A DNA stretch of 64,000 nt from an uncultured Flavobacteriaceae bacterium. Its GTDB lineage: Bacteria; Bacteroidota; Bacteroidia; Flavobacteriales; Flavobacteriaceae. Below the pieces are notes generated by a model. That model made no database searches, was not told the origin of the DNA, and worked only from the letters and a program-made list of their open reading frames with translations. The position numbers and the translations under genes were made by a program. The stretch is from assembly GCA_947501845.1 (NCBI GenBank), contig CANMXP010000009.1, positions 62,001 to 126,000 of the forward strand. Reading direction: 5' to 3'. Shown piece after piece: positions 7,375-15,796 of this stretch. The stretch's first letter is position 1, and each line of letters begins with the position of its first letter.

Positions 7375-8706
7375 TTGAAATTATTTAAACCATTCTACAT
7401 ACAACCCCGTTTTTTCTATGCAGGCATTGGCATTGTTGTATTGTTTGCTTTAAGCTATTTCATTCCTTTGTTATTCAATATTGCTCAACTTTCTATATTA
7501 GTTCTCATTCTCTTATTCTTTTTAGATTTTCTAATTGTTTTTATTGGAAAAAATAAACTTGAAGCCACTAGAGTCCTGCCCGATAAATTTTCTAACGGTG
7601 ACAAAAACCTGGTAAAATTAAATTTTAACAACAACTACACTATTTCGGTTTATTTAGAAATTATTGATGAAATCCCCGAACAATTTCAAGTTAGAGATTT
7701 TAAAATTAGAGAATATATTGCGTCTCGTAAATCAAAATCAATTCAATATCATTTAAAACCAACCGAACGTGGTGAGTATCATTTTGGGTACTTAAACGTA
7801 TACATATCTTCCATTTTGGGATTAGTCGCTAAACGTTTTACTTTTAATCATGGTGCCATGGTACCAACCTACCCAAGTTTTAAGCAATTAAAAAAGTTTG
7901 AACTTTTAAATATTAATCAAAATTCGCTGGAGTACGGACTTAAAAAAGTAAGGAGACTTGGACATTCTATGGAGTTTGAGCAAATTAAGGATTATGTTTT
8001 AGGAGATGATTTACGCACTATAAACTGGAAAGCTACTGCAAAGAAAAATCAGTTAATGGTAAATCAGTTTCAAGATGAAAAATCGCAACCTGTTTATTCT
8101 ATTATTGATAAAGGACGTATCATGAAAATGCCTTTTAATGGTTTAAGCCTTTTGGATTATGCCATTAATGCTGCTCTAGTAATAAGCAATGTCGTTCTAA
8201 AAAAGCATGACAAGGCTGGTATGTTTTCATTTTCAAAACACATAGACAATGTTGTTGTTGCAGAACGAAGAAGCTCGCAAATGCAGCTTATTTTAGAATC
8301 CCTCTATAATGTTAATACTGATTTCTTTGAAAGTGATTTTAGCCGATTATACGGAAGTATAAAGCGCCATATTACGCATAGAAGCCTTATCTTAATGTAC
8401 ACTAATTTTGAAACGCTTGATGGCTTAAATAGGCAATTACCATATTTAAAGGCCATTTCTAAAAGCCACCTATTAGTCGTTATTTTCTTTAAAAACACAG
8501 AACTTACTACTTTAATCAGCGAAAAGGCAGAAACAGTACAGCAAGTTTACGATAAAGTAATTGCCGAAAAATTTGCATTTGAAAAACGCCTTATCGTTAA
8601 TGAGTTAAAAAAATATGGCATTTATTCCATCTTAACGACACCAGAAAACCTTACCATTGATACCATCAACAAGTATTTAGAAATTAAAGCGAGAGGATTA
8701 CTTTAA
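7375..8706 (+). CDS. DUF58 domain-containing membrane protein
   Basis: The 443-residue protein starts at a TTG: a stop codon lies 15 bases upstream in frame and the first internal ATG is after residue 160, so no ATG start could keep the two N-terminal membrane helices (about 13-32 and 36-55). The middle is a beta-rich domain; the DUF58 core contains GLKKVRRLGHSMEFEQIKDYVLGDDLRTINWKATAKKNQLMVNQF, where the D-D-x-R-x-I-N-W-K-A-x-A motif is diagnostic, followed by a von Willebrand-like fold with an S-x-L-D-Y segment. It is the expected partner of the upstream MoxR ATPase at the inner membrane. The role is unknown; envelope stress or cell-shape functions are inferred from relatives. Confidence 0.88.
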   Translation: MKLFKPFYIQPRFFYAGIGIVVLFALSYFIPLLFNIAQLSILVLILLFFLDFLIVFIGKNKLEATRVLPDKFSNGDKNLVKLNFNNNYTISVYLEIIDEIPEQFQVRDFKIREYIASRKSKSIQYHLKPTERGEYHFGYLNVYISSILGLVAKRFTFNHGAMVPTYPSFKQLKKFELLNINQNSLEYGLKKVRRLGHSMEFEQIKDYVLGDDLRTINWKATAKKNQLMVNQFQDEKSQPVYSIIDKGRIMKMPFNGLSLLDYAINAALVISNVVLKKHDKAGMFSFSKHIDNVVVAERRSSQMQLILESLYNVNTDFFESDFSRLYGSIKRHITHRSLILMYTNFETLDGLNRQLPYLKAISKSHLLVVIFFKNTELTTLISEKAETVQQVYDKVIAEKFAFEKRLIVNELKKYGIYSILTTPENLTIDTINKYLEIKARGLL

Positions 8707-8830
8707 GATATTGTTATATACTTAAATAAAATGAGCCCACTTTTGTAGTCATATAAATCACTTCTTCCTATTTACCACAAATTTAATTTATAATTAACAC
8801 TGTTTCTATAAATTTTATTGATAGTTTTTC

Positions 8831-8838
8831 TATTTTTG
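8831..8838 (+). promoter_or_regulatory. Bacteroidota -7 box for oxyR
   Basis: TATTTTTG fits TAnnTTTG exactly and stands 13 bases before the first ATG of the OxyR gene. No -33 TTG at normal spacing is apparent, which is common for activator-dependent or autoregulated promoters. Confidence 0.55.
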
Positions 8839-8851
8839 CAGTCTAATATAG

Positions 8852-9796
8852 ATGACTATGACGATTACCCAATTATACTATGTTTTAGCTGTTGCCGAAA
8901 ACCAAAATTTCACTAAAGCCGCAGAAAAATGTTTTGTCACCCAACCGACATTAAGCATGCAAATTCAAAAACTTGAAGATCAATTAGATATATTGATTTT
9001 TGATCGTACCAAAAAACCTATTGAATTAACCGATGTTGGTAAAAAAATTGTTAATCAGGCAAGAAATATTGTCAATGAATCCTATAGAATTCAAGACATT
9101 GTAGATCAACAAAAAGGCTTTATAGGTGGTGAATTTAAGCTTGGTATTATACCAACTGTTATGCCTACACTTCTCCCAATGTTTTTAAAGAATTTCATAA
9201 AAAAACATCCAAAAGTTAAGCTTAAAATAGAAGAGCTGTCAACAGAAGAAATAATTTCTAAAATTAACGATGGTCACATAGATGCCGCTATAGCTGCTAC
9301 CCCATTAGAAGAGGAAAATATAAAAGAGCGTGTACTCTATTTTGAGCCATTTGTAAGTTATATTCCAAAAAACCACAGGTTACATAATCACAAAAAAATA
9401 GACATATCAGATTTAGATATTGATGATATGCTTTTACTTGAAGATGGCCACTGCTTTAGAGATGGTGTTATTAATCTCTGTAAAGCATTTAAAAACCAAA
9501 CAGATGATCAATTTCAACTAGAAAGTGGCAGTATAGAAACGCTTATAAAACTTTCTAATGAAGGATTGGGCATGACTCTCTTACCTTATTTACATACTTT
9601 GGATATTAATGATAAAGAAAAAGAAAACCTGCATCATTTTAATGAACCCACACCTGCTAGAGAAGTGAGTATTATTTATCATAAAAGTGAATTAAAAATG
9701 CAAATTATAGAGGCATTACAAGATGTTATATCTGGTGTAATTAGAGGTGCCATTGCATTTCAAAATGTAGAAATTATTAGCCCATTAGCAAAATAA
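8852..9796 (+). CDS. oxyR: LysR-family hydrogen peroxide sensor OxyR
   Basis: The 314-residue protein has an N-terminal LysR winged helix-turn-helix (residues 5-63, with AENQNFTKAAEKCFVTQPTLS) and a two-lobed sensor domain. Two cysteines, C201 and C210, in the segment GHCFRDGVINLC match in sequence and spacing the redox pair C199 and C208 of E. coli OxyR, which form a disulfide on peroxide exposure. It should activate catalase, peroxidase and Dps-type genes, none of which is beside it here. A second ATG two codons downstream is an alternative start. It converges on the yajC operon through a bidirectional terminator. Confidence 0.92.
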   Translation: MTMTITQLYYVLAVAENQNFTKAAEKCFVTQPTLSMQIQKLEDQLDILIFDRTKKPIELTDVGKKIVNQARNIVNESYRIQDIVDQQKGFIGGEFKLGIIPTVMPTLLPMFLKNFIKKHPKVKLKIEELSTEEIISKINDGHIDAAIAATPLEEENIKERVLYFEPFVSYIPKNHRLHNHKKIDISDLDIDDMLLLEDGHCFRDGVINLCKAFKNQTDDQFQLESGSIETLIKLSNEGLGMTLLPYLHTLDINDKEKENLHHFNEPTPAREVSIIYHKSELKMQIIEALQDVISGVIRGAIAFQNVEIISPLAK

Positions 9797-9820
9797 AATA
9801 ATATAGATCTGTTATAAAAA

Positions 9821-9855
9821 TAAAGAGCTTCCAATATGGAAGCTCTTTATTTTTA
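9821..9855. terminator. Bidirectional rho-independent terminator
   Basis: A 12-bp perfect stem (TAAAGAGCTTCC / GGAAGCTCTTTA) with a 5-base loop is flanked by T-rich sequence on the right and A-rich sequence on the left. It lies between the convergent oxyR and yajC genes and can serve both. Confidence 0.88.
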
Positions 9856-9874
9856 TATACTCAAAAAAAGTATT

Positions 9875-10168
9875 TTACTTTTTTGCTGGTGCATTTAATT
9901 TTGAGCTCATTTCCATAGAAATAGCAGAGCGTTCATACTTCATTTTACCAGACATTGTCTCTATAACACAGCTTCCATCTTTATCATTTAGTTCTAAAAC
10001 TTTACCATGTAGTCCACTTTTAGTAATGACTCTATCTCCTCTTTTTAGTTCGGCTGCAAATTTCTTTTCTTTTTTTGCACGTTTCATTTGTGGTGCAATC
10101 ATAAAGAAATATACAACTACAAACATTAATATAAATGGCATAAATGCGCCTATTCCTCCTTCTCCCAT
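9875..10168 (-). CDS. yajC: Preprotein translocase subunit YajC
   Basis: The 97-residue protein has one N-terminal membrane helix (about 8-24, with FMPFILMFVVVYFFMIAPQMKR) followed by the conserved YajC soluble core: KKEKKFAAELKRGDRVITKSGLHGKV and a short beta-sheet. YajC associates with SecDF and assists Sec-dependent export in the inner membrane. The start is one base after the stop of the DUF1573 gene, so the nusB-DUF1573-yajC genes form one transcription unit, the usual order in Flavobacteriia. Confidence 0.95.
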   Translation of the reverse strand: MGEGGIGAFMPFILMFVVVYFFMIAPQMKRAKKEKKFAAELKRGDRVITKSGLHGKVLELNDKDGSCVIETMSGKMKYERSAISMEMSSKLNAPAKK

Positions 10169-10169
10169 C

Positions 10170-10667
10170 TTATTTTGCTTGAATTGTTGGTGTTAGTGTT
10201 GTCGGCTTCTTTGCCGCATTAGGGTCTGGCTTTACAAAAGCTGAAATCTTTACAATTTCAGTACCTTTTTCTGTATTAGCCGTAACCGTTATTGTTTTAG
10301 AAACTTTATTGGTACCACTTCCATTAAATTGAACAGAAAACTTACCTGCTTCTCCTGGTGCTAAAGGTTCTCTACTCCAATCTTGGGGTACGGTGCAACC
10401 ACAAGTACTTTTAATATCTGTAATAACTAAAGGAGCATCTCCTGTGTTTTTATAATTAAAAACCGTGGTAACTTTTGTTTTAGCCTCTATTTCACCAAAA
10501 TCATGTTCTTTTTTATCAAACTCAATTACTGGAAACTTAGACGAGCTTGCATCTCTTACTGCTGCTTCAGCGACATTCTTGTCATCAATTTTATTAGCTG
10601 CATTTTCTTTACAAGAAGTAAATGCGATTAAGCACAATGCACCTAATCCTAATATTATTTTTTTCAT
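10170..10667 (-). CDS. DUF1573 domain-containing lipoprotein
   Basis: I place the start at the ATG at 10667, which gives a standard lipoprotein signal (MKKIILGLGALCLIAFTSC, lipid-modified Cys19); an ATG six codons upstream would add polar residues before it. The mature part is a single DUF1573 Ig-like domain with the FDFGEI-like strand (HDFGEI), the ITDIKSTCGCT motif and APGEAGKFSVQF. The paired Cys residues in CGC are typical. The family is abundant in Bacteroidota, envelope-located, and of unknown function. It is co-transcribed with nusB and yajC. Confidence 0.85.
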   Translation of the reverse strand: MKKIILGLGALCLIAFTSCKENAANKIDDKNVAEAAVRDASSSKFPVIEFDKKEHDFGEIEAKTKVTTVFNYKNTGDAPLVITDIKSTCGCTVPQDWSREPLAPGEAGKFSVQFNGSGTNKVSKTITVTANTEKGTEIVKISAFVKPDPNAAKKPTTLTPTIQAK

Positions 10668-10749
10668 TGTTAAATTTTTTGTCATTAGTGATGTAAAAAT
10701 AGTAATAATTTAATCTATTAAAAACTTTTATTAACTTCTTAACAGAAGA

Positions 10750-11694
10750 TTACATGAGCCCTCTGCCTATTTTGTTTAATTTCCCTTCTGCATCGTATTC
10801 TTTAACCAATTTATCTAATATCCCATTTATAAATATGCTACTTTTTGGTGTAGAATATTCTTTGGCTATTTCTAAATATTCATTAATGGTTACTTTTACT
10901 GGTATAGACGAAAAGTTTTTTAATTCACTAATAGCCATTTGTAACAATACATAATCGACATTAGCAATACGGTCTGAGTCCCAATTTTTGGTTTTCTTTT
11001 CAATCTCCTTGTTTATTAACGATCTATTTAAAAGTGTTTTTTTGAACAAATCAATAGCAAACTTCTGATCATCTGAATCTTTATATAATTTAGGCGTAAA
11101 ATAATTCTCAGACGAAGTCATTTTAACCTTTCTCAACAATTTTAAAATAGTCGTATTTACCGTGGGAAGGTCATCTAACCATGTTAGGTTTTTATCCTCT
11201 AAATACTCATAAAGTTTTTCGTTAGGAGCAATGATGTCCTTAAACACATCAACAATAAATTCTTTATCCTCTTTAAAGTCGGAAACCCTGGTTTGCATAT
11301 AATCTTTATACAAATCACTTTTAGTAATTGCTCTAAAAATAATGTCTATATACTCGCCATCCAATTCCCAGTTAGTTATTTTATGGGAGTCTAATTGATC
11401 TTTCAATTGTAAATTCTCCCTTAAAGATTTAAGCAATTGGTTATTTACAAACTTTTTGTTGGGATCTTTGTCTTCTTTTGTAGCTAAATGCTTTTTTTGT
11501 TTTTTTTGTAAATCGTCTTCAGCCCTTTTTTGAACTTCAAGCAATAACGAGATTAATAAGAGGTACAAGTTGTACATATTATCTATACTAAATAATAAGA
11601 ATTTCTGATCTTTAGTAAAATCGTCACTCTCTCCTCCTTTATAGGCATACAGAGTTTGCATTACTTTAACACGAATATGTCTTCTATTTAGCAT
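10750..11694 (-). CDS. nusB: Transcription antitermination protein NusB
   Basis: The 314-residue protein is of the long NusB type usual in Bacteroidota. It starts with LNRRHIRVKVMQTLYAYKGG, the NusB N-terminal helix, has a lineage-specific insertion, and ends with the classical core around residues 190-300 (DRIANVDYVLLQMAISELKNF, IPVKVTINEYLEIAKEYS, FINGILDKL). NusB with NusE binds the boxA RNA of rRNA operons to prevent early termination. It heads the nusB-DUF1573-yajC unit, with a 64-base gap to the DUF1573 start region. Confidence 0.95.
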   Translation of the reverse strand: MLNRRHIRVKVMQTLYAYKGGESDDFTKDQKFLLFSIDNMYNLYLLLISLLLEVQKRAEDDLQKKQKKHLATKEDKDPNKKFVNNQLLKSLRENLQLKDQLDSHKITNWELDGEYIDIIFRAITKSDLYKDYMQTRVSDFKEDKEFIVDVFKDIIAPNEKLYEYLEDKNLTWLDDLPTVNTTILKLLRKVKMTSSENYFTPKLYKDSDDQKFAIDLFKKTLLNRSLINKEIEKKTKNWDSDRIANVDYVLLQMAISELKNFSSIPVKVTINEYLEIAKEYSTPKSSIFINGILDKLVKEYDAEGKLNKIGRGLM

Positions 11695-11750
11695 AATTAC
11701 AAAGAACTTAAATTAAAAAATATGAAAGTGTTTCATTGTTTTTTCCGCTG

Positions 11751-11758
11751 CAAAAATA
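11751..11758 (-). promoter_or_regulatory. Possible -7 box for nusB
   Basis: On the minus strand TATTTTTG matches TAnnTTTG and lies 56 bases before the nusB start codon. The match is exact but the element is short, so chance is possible in this AT-rich intergenic region. Confidence 0.4.
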
Positions 11759-11871
11759 ATATTATTTTGAAAAGTAACTCCATATTTTCTTTTTATTATT
11801 TGAATAATATTTTAAACTATATTTAACAATTACCTGTAATACATACTTCTATTTTATTCTTATTAATACAT

Positions 11872-11879
11872 TATATTTG
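11872..11879 (+). promoter_or_regulatory. Bacteroidota -7 box for the ABC exporter gene
   Basis: TATATTTG is an exact consensus match, 22 bases before the start codon of the ABC exporter gene, a normal leader distance. Confidence 0.55.
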
Positions 11880-11901
11880 CTCTCTTGATACAACAAGGTA
11901 A

Positions 11902-13665
11902 ATGAAAGAATTACAACACCTAAATAAATACTTCTTAAAATATAAAACACACCTATTAATAGGTATGGTCATTACTGTTGTAGCTAGAATTTTTCTACTT
12001 TTTACGCCTCGTTATGTAAAACAGATTTTCATAGTCGTTGAAAAAGCTTTAGATGGGGTGATTACCGAAGAGGTTTTTAAAGCAGAGTTATTAGAAGCTA
12101 TTCTTTATATTATTGGTGCTGCTATAATTGGAAGTATACTTACCTTTTTTATGCGCCAAACAATTATTAACGTATCACGTTATATTGAATTCGATCTAAA
12201 AAATGAAATTTACGATCAGTACCAAAAGCTTTCTTTAAACTTTTATAAAAAGAACAGAACAGGAGATTTAATGAATCGTATTACTGAAGATGTGGGTAGG
12301 GTGCGTATGTATGCAGGACCTGCCATCATGTATAGTATTAATACGTTTGCCCTGTTTGTTGTTGTTATTATTTATATGGTTAACGCCTCTCCAAAATTAA
12401 CGTTATATACAGTTCTACCATTGCCCATCCTCTCTGTTATTATATATAAGCTTAGTAAGGAAATACACAAACGTAGTACTATCGTTCAAGAATACTTATC
12501 TAAACTTTCTACATTCACCCAAGAATCTTTTAGTGGTATCTCTGTAATTAAAGCTTATGGTATTGAAGCACAAACATCAATGAATTTTAATTCACTTGCT
12601 TCCGAAAGCAAAGAAAAACAAATAAGCTTAGCCAAGGTACAAGCTTGGTTTTTCCCTATGATGATTTTACTTATTGGCACAAGTAATTTATTAGTAATTT
12701 ATATTGGTGGTATGCAATATATTAATGGTGAAATAGAAAGCATTGGTACTATAGCAGAGTTCATTATCTATGTAAATATGCTTACTTGGCCAGTAGCTAC
12801 AGTAGGTTGGGTTACCTCAATTGTACAGCAGGCTGAAGCATCCCAAAAACGAATCAATGAATTTTTAAAAATTGAACCTGAAATTAAAAATACTATCGAT
12901 ACGAATACAGAAATTACTGGGGATATTCGTTTCAATAATGTTTCCTTCACTTATGATGATACAAATATTCAAGCTTTAAAAGATATTAGTTTTAGTATAA
13001 AAGCGGGAGAAACACTGGCTATTATTGGCAAAACAGGGTCTGGAAAATCTACAATTTTAGACTTGATTGGTAGACTTTACGATATTAACGAGGGGTCTAT
13101 TATTATTAATGAAACACAAATAGACAAGCTTAATTTGAACAATTTAAGAGATAGCATTGGTTACGTACCTCAAGATGCTTTTTTATTCTCTGACTCCATA
13201 AAGAATAATATTAAGTTTGGAAAAGAGAATGCTACAGATGACGATGTTATTCAAGCAGCAAAAAATGCGCAAGTACACAAAAACATTGTTAAATTCAATA
13301 GTGGTTACGACACGGTATTAGGAGAACGTGGTATTACCCTTTCTGGAGGACAAAAGCAAAGAGTATCTATAGCAAGAGCCATTATAAAGTCTCCAAAAAT
13401 ACTACTTTTTGATGATTGTCTTTCTGCTGTTGATACGGAGACCGAAGAAAAAATATTGAAGAACCTTAATAAAATTTCAAAAGGCAAAACAACAATTATT
13501 GTTAGTCATAGAGTTTCTTCTGCCAAAAATGCCGATAAAATTATTGTATTGGATGATGGCGAAATTGTTCAAGAAGGGACACATGATACGCTTATAAATA
13601 TAGATGGATACTACAAACACCTGTACTTAAAACAATTGAGCGAAACGGCTTCAAATGAATCTTGA
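11902..13665 (+). CDS. ABC exporter, fused membrane and ATPase domains (MsbA/YheI-like)
   Basis: The 587-residue half-transporter has six membrane helices in residues 1-310, the coupling-helix region NFYKKNRTGDLMNRITEDV, and a nucleotide-binding domain with Walker A at 376-383 (GKTGSGKS), signature LSGGQ at 480-484 and Walker B at 500-505. The residue after Walker B is Asp505 rather than Glu (LLFDDCLSAVD), as in the degenerate sites of heterodimeric exporters such as TM287 and YheI-type halves. No partner half-transporter gene is adjacent. The substrate is unknown; lipids or drugs are usual for the family. It has its own promoter and is monocistronic. Confidence 0.88.
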   Translation: MKELQHLNKYFLKYKTHLLIGMVITVVARIFLLFTPRYVKQIFIVVEKALDGVITEEVFKAELLEAILYIIGAAIIGSILTFFMRQTIINVSRYIEFDLKNEIYDQYQKLSLNFYKKNRTGDLMNRITEDVGRVRMYAGPAIMYSINTFALFVVVIIYMVNASPKLTLYTVLPLPILSVIIYKLSKEIHKRSTIVQEYLSKLSTFTQESFSGISVIKAYGIEAQTSMNFNSLASESKEKQISLAKVQAWFFPMMILLIGTSNLLVIYIGGMQYINGEIESIGTIAEFIIYVNMLTWPVATVGWVTSIVQQAEASQKRINEFLKIEPEIKNTIDTNTEITGDIRFNNVSFTYDDTNIQALKDISFSIKAGETLAIIGKTGSGKSTILDLIGRLYDINEGSIIINETQIDKLNLNNLRDSIGYVPQDAFLFSDSIKNNIKFGKENATDDDVIQAAKNAQVHKNIVKFNSGYDTVLGERGITLSGGQKQRVSIARAIIKSPKILLFDDCLSAVDTETEEKILKNLNKISKGKTTIIVSHRVSSAKNADKIIVLDDGEIVQEGTHDTLINIDGYYKHLYLKQLSETASNES

Positions 13666-13821
13666 ACTAATTAAACCCCAATCTAATAGCTTTTCGTTCT
13701 TTTTTATTTAATGCAATAAATACAACATTTAAAAAAGAAACTTCCTAATTTGTTGGTTAGTATCGGTTTTTTTTAGATTTTTGGTAATCAATAACGATAA
13801 CTAAACAAATTTCTATACACT

Positions 13822-14217
13822 ATGAACAATAATGATATGATGGAGAGAGAAGAGATTTTTTCGAAAGTATTAAGAGCAGGGAGGCGTACCTACTTCTTTG
13901 ATGTAAGGGCGACTAAAGCGGACGATTATTACTTAACTATTACTGAGAGTAAAAAGTTCACAAACGATGATGGATCATTTCACTACAAGAAGCACAAAAT
14001 ATATATTTACAAAGAAGACTTTTCTGAGTTTAAAGATATATTAGCAGAAATGACTGATTACATTATAGAAAAGAAAGGTGACGAAGTTATTAGCGAACGT
14101 CATCAAAAAGATTTTAAAAAGAGCTACGAAGTTGAAAATACAGAAGCATCATCAACTAATGATGACTCTCACAAATCTGCTGAAAGTTTTACTGATGTAG
14201 ATTTCGATGACATATAA
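13822..14217 (+). CDS. DUF3276 (PUR-alpha-like) nucleic-acid-binding protein
   Basis: The 131-residue protein carries the DUF3276 domain in residues 8-100 (EEIFSKVLRAGRRTYFFDVRATKADDYYLTITESKK, KHKIYIYKEDFSEF), a bacterial PUR repeat that binds single-stranded DNA or RNA; BpuR of Borrelia is a studied relative. The C-terminal 30 residues are acidic and Ser/Thr-rich. The family is nearly restricted to Bacteroidota and spirochaetes, which supports the taxonomic reading. It stands alone and ends in a strong terminator. Confidence 0.88.
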   Translation: MNNNDMMEREEIFSKVLRAGRRTYFFDVRATKADDYYLTITESKKFTNDDGSFHYKKHKIYIYKEDFSEFKDILAEMTDYIIEKKGDEVISERHQKDFKKSYEVENTEASSTNDDSHKSAESFTDVDFDDI

Positions 14218-14245
14218 ACTAAACTAAACAAATTGAGTCATCATG

Positions 14246-14277
14246 AAAACCGTAACAATATTGTTACGGTTTTTTTG
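14246..14277. terminator. Rho-independent terminator after the DUF3276 gene
   Basis: A perfect 20-base palindrome (CCGTAACAAT / ATTGTTACGG) is followed by seven T residues and preceded by four A residues. It serves the plus-strand DUF3276 gene and could also stop minus-strand reading from csaA. Confidence 0.9.
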
Positions 14278-14292
14278 TGTTTATTTCTTTAA

Positions 14293-14628
14293 TCAGGCTA
14301 CAGGCGTGCCATTTTTCACTTGGTTTTCTGGATTTAGAAGTATCACATTTTTACCATTTACCGCTCCCAACACCAAACATTCGCTCATAAATTTTGCAAT
14401 TTGTTTTCTAGGAAAATTTACAACCGCCACTATTTGTCTTTTTAGTAAATCTTCTTTTTTATATAGTGTTGTAATCTGTGCAGACGATTTTTTGATTCCC
14501 AAATCCCCAAAATCGATAGTAAGTTGATATGCTGGGTTTCTTGCTTCAGGAAAATCATTAACTTCAATAATCGTTCCTATTCGCAAATCTACTTTTGTAA
14601 AATCTTCAAAAGTTATTGTATCGTTCAT
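14293..14628 (-). CDS. csaA: CsaA-type tRNA-binding protein
   Basis: The 111-residue protein is a single OB-fold tRNA-binding domain: FTKVDLRIGTIIEVNDFPEARNPAYQL, SSAQITTLYKKEDLLKRQIVAVVNFPRKQI and the C-terminal LVLGAV, ILLNPE, VKNGTPVA signature of CsaA. CsaA is a dimeric chaperone-like or tRNA-binding protein with export-related phenotypes in Bacillus. The ATG is fixed by the family start, and an exact -7 box ends only four bases before it, so the mRNA is probably leaderless or nearly so. Confidence 0.93.
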   Translation of the reverse strand: MNDTITFEDFTKVDLRIGTIIEVNDFPEARNPAYQLTIDFGDLGIKKSSAQITTLYKKEDLLKRQIVAVVNFPRKQIAKFMSECLVLGAVNGKNVILLNPENQVKNGTPVA

Positions 14629-14632
14629 TTTT

Positions 14633-14640
14633 CAAAAATA
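14633..14640 (-). promoter_or_regulatory. -7 box immediately before csaA
   Basis: On the minus strand TATTTTTG fits TAnnTTTG and is separated from the csaA ATG by four A residues. Transcription from it would begin at or within a few bases of the start codon. Confidence 0.6.
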
Positions 14641-14749
14641 CAATTTGCTAAATAGATTTTGAAATTGATGAACAAAAAAAACAATTTCTGTAATCATTTT
14701 AAAGTTTAATTGGTATTAAATTACGAACTTTGAGAAAACTTATATTTTC

Positions 14750-15310
14750 ATGGCTAGAACACCATCTAACATGCTTCCTTTAGGAACTCAGGCTCCTGTA
14801 TTTAATTTATTTGATACAGTATCTGGCACGCATTTATCACTAACTCAATTAAAAGGTACTCAGGCTACTGTAATCATGTTTATATGTAATCATTGCCCTT
14901 TTGTTATTCATGTAAACCCTGAAATAGTTTCAATTGCAAAGTCATATTCAGAAAAAGGCATTCGCTTTATCGCTATTTCTAGCAACGATGTTATAAATTA
15001 TCCACAGGACAGTCCTGAAAACATGACTATGCATGCAAAAAATGAAGGTTATCCGTTTCCTTATTTATATGACGAGACTCAAAATGTAGCAAAGGCTTAT
15101 GATGCTGCGTGTACTCCCGATTTTTATGTTTTTGATGCCAATCTAAAACTAACTTACAGAGGACAATTGGACGACTCTCGCCCTGATAATGGTATTCCTG
15201 TTACTGGGAATGACTTAAAAAATGCTTTAGATTGTTTAATTGAAAATAAGGACAACACGGCTCAACAAAAACCCAGTATTGGCTGCAATATTAAATGGAA
15301 AAACAACTAA
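14750..15310 (+). CDS. Thioredoxin-like (AhpC/TSA-type) redox protein
   Basis: The 186-residue protein has a thioredoxin fold: an early strand-turn region (FNLFDTVSGTHLSL), the active-site C46-N-H-C49 followed by PFV, the ATP-like segment YDAACTPDFYVFD with C121 next to the cis-proline, and a C-terminal PSIGCNIKWK containing C179. This arrangement is typical of cytoplasmic thioredoxin family proteins annotated as redoxin or peroxiredoxin-like; no signal peptide is visible. The substrate is unknown. It converges with the GNAT gene, whose stop codon overlaps its last four bases. Confidence 0.88.
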   Translation: MARTPSNMLPLGTQAPVFNLFDTVSGTHLSLTQLKGTQATVIMFICNHCPFVIHVNPEIVSIAKSYSEKGIRFIAISSNDVINYPQDSPENMTMHAKNEGYPFPYLYDETQNVAKAYDAACTPDFYVFDANLKLTYRGQLDDSRPDNGIPVTGNDLKNALDCLIENKDNTAQQKPSIGCNIKWKNN

Positions 15311-15789
15311 AAACGTAATTGCCAAAAACCAACATCAAGCCACTTATCAAATTTTTGTCCTACTTCTTTAAAATGTGCCACTTGCTTAAATCCAAATTTT
15401 TCATGAAGCTTAACACTTGCATCATTTGGCAGAGTTAAGCCCCCTAAAACAATGTGATAGTTTTGCTCCTTTAATTGAGATAATAATGCTTTATAAAGCT
15501 TAGTACCAACTTGTTTTCCTAGTACATCATGTTTTACATATACTGTTGATTCTACTGTGCATTTATACGCAGGTTTGGGACGCCATCTACTTCCGTATGC
15601 ATATCCTAAGATTTCATTATGTTCTTCAAAAACAATAAACGGATAATCGGCACTTATACGTGTAATTTTATCTTTAAAGGTCTTCAGAGATAGAACCTCG
15701 TCATCAAAAGTAACTATAGAATTTAATACATAATAATTATAAATATCTAAAAGTGCTTCTGTATCGTTTAAGTTTAAAGGTCTAATCAT
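15307..15789 (-). CDS. GNAT acetyltransferase, phosphinothricin acetyltransferase-like
   Basis: The 160-residue protein follows the PAT/Bar/YncA subgroup of GNAT enzymes: IRPLNLNDTEALLDIYNYYVLNSIVTFD at the start, GYAYGSRWRPKPAYKCTVESTVYV in the centre, the acetyl-CoA loop QVGTKLY, and LPNDASVKLHEKFGFKQVAHFKEVG near the end. Relatives N-acetylate amino acids such as methionine sulfone or phosphinothricin, or act on other small amines. It is probably co-transcribed with the YfiT-like gene, seven bases upstream. Confidence 0.9.
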   Translation of the reverse strand: MIRPLNLNDTEALLDIYNYYVLNSIVTFDDEVLSLKTFKDKITRISADYPFIVFEEHNEILGYAYGSRWRPKPAYKCTVESTVYVKHDVLGKQVGTKLYKALLSQLKEQNYHIVLGGLTLPNDASVKLHEKFGFKQVAHFKEVGQKFDKWLDVGFWQLRF

Positions 15790-15796
15790 AATTTAT

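Noticed and set aside
14243-14527. A 94-codon plus-strand frame after the DUF3276 gene
   Set aside because: It begins inside the terminator palindrome and is antisense to the well-supported csaA gene.
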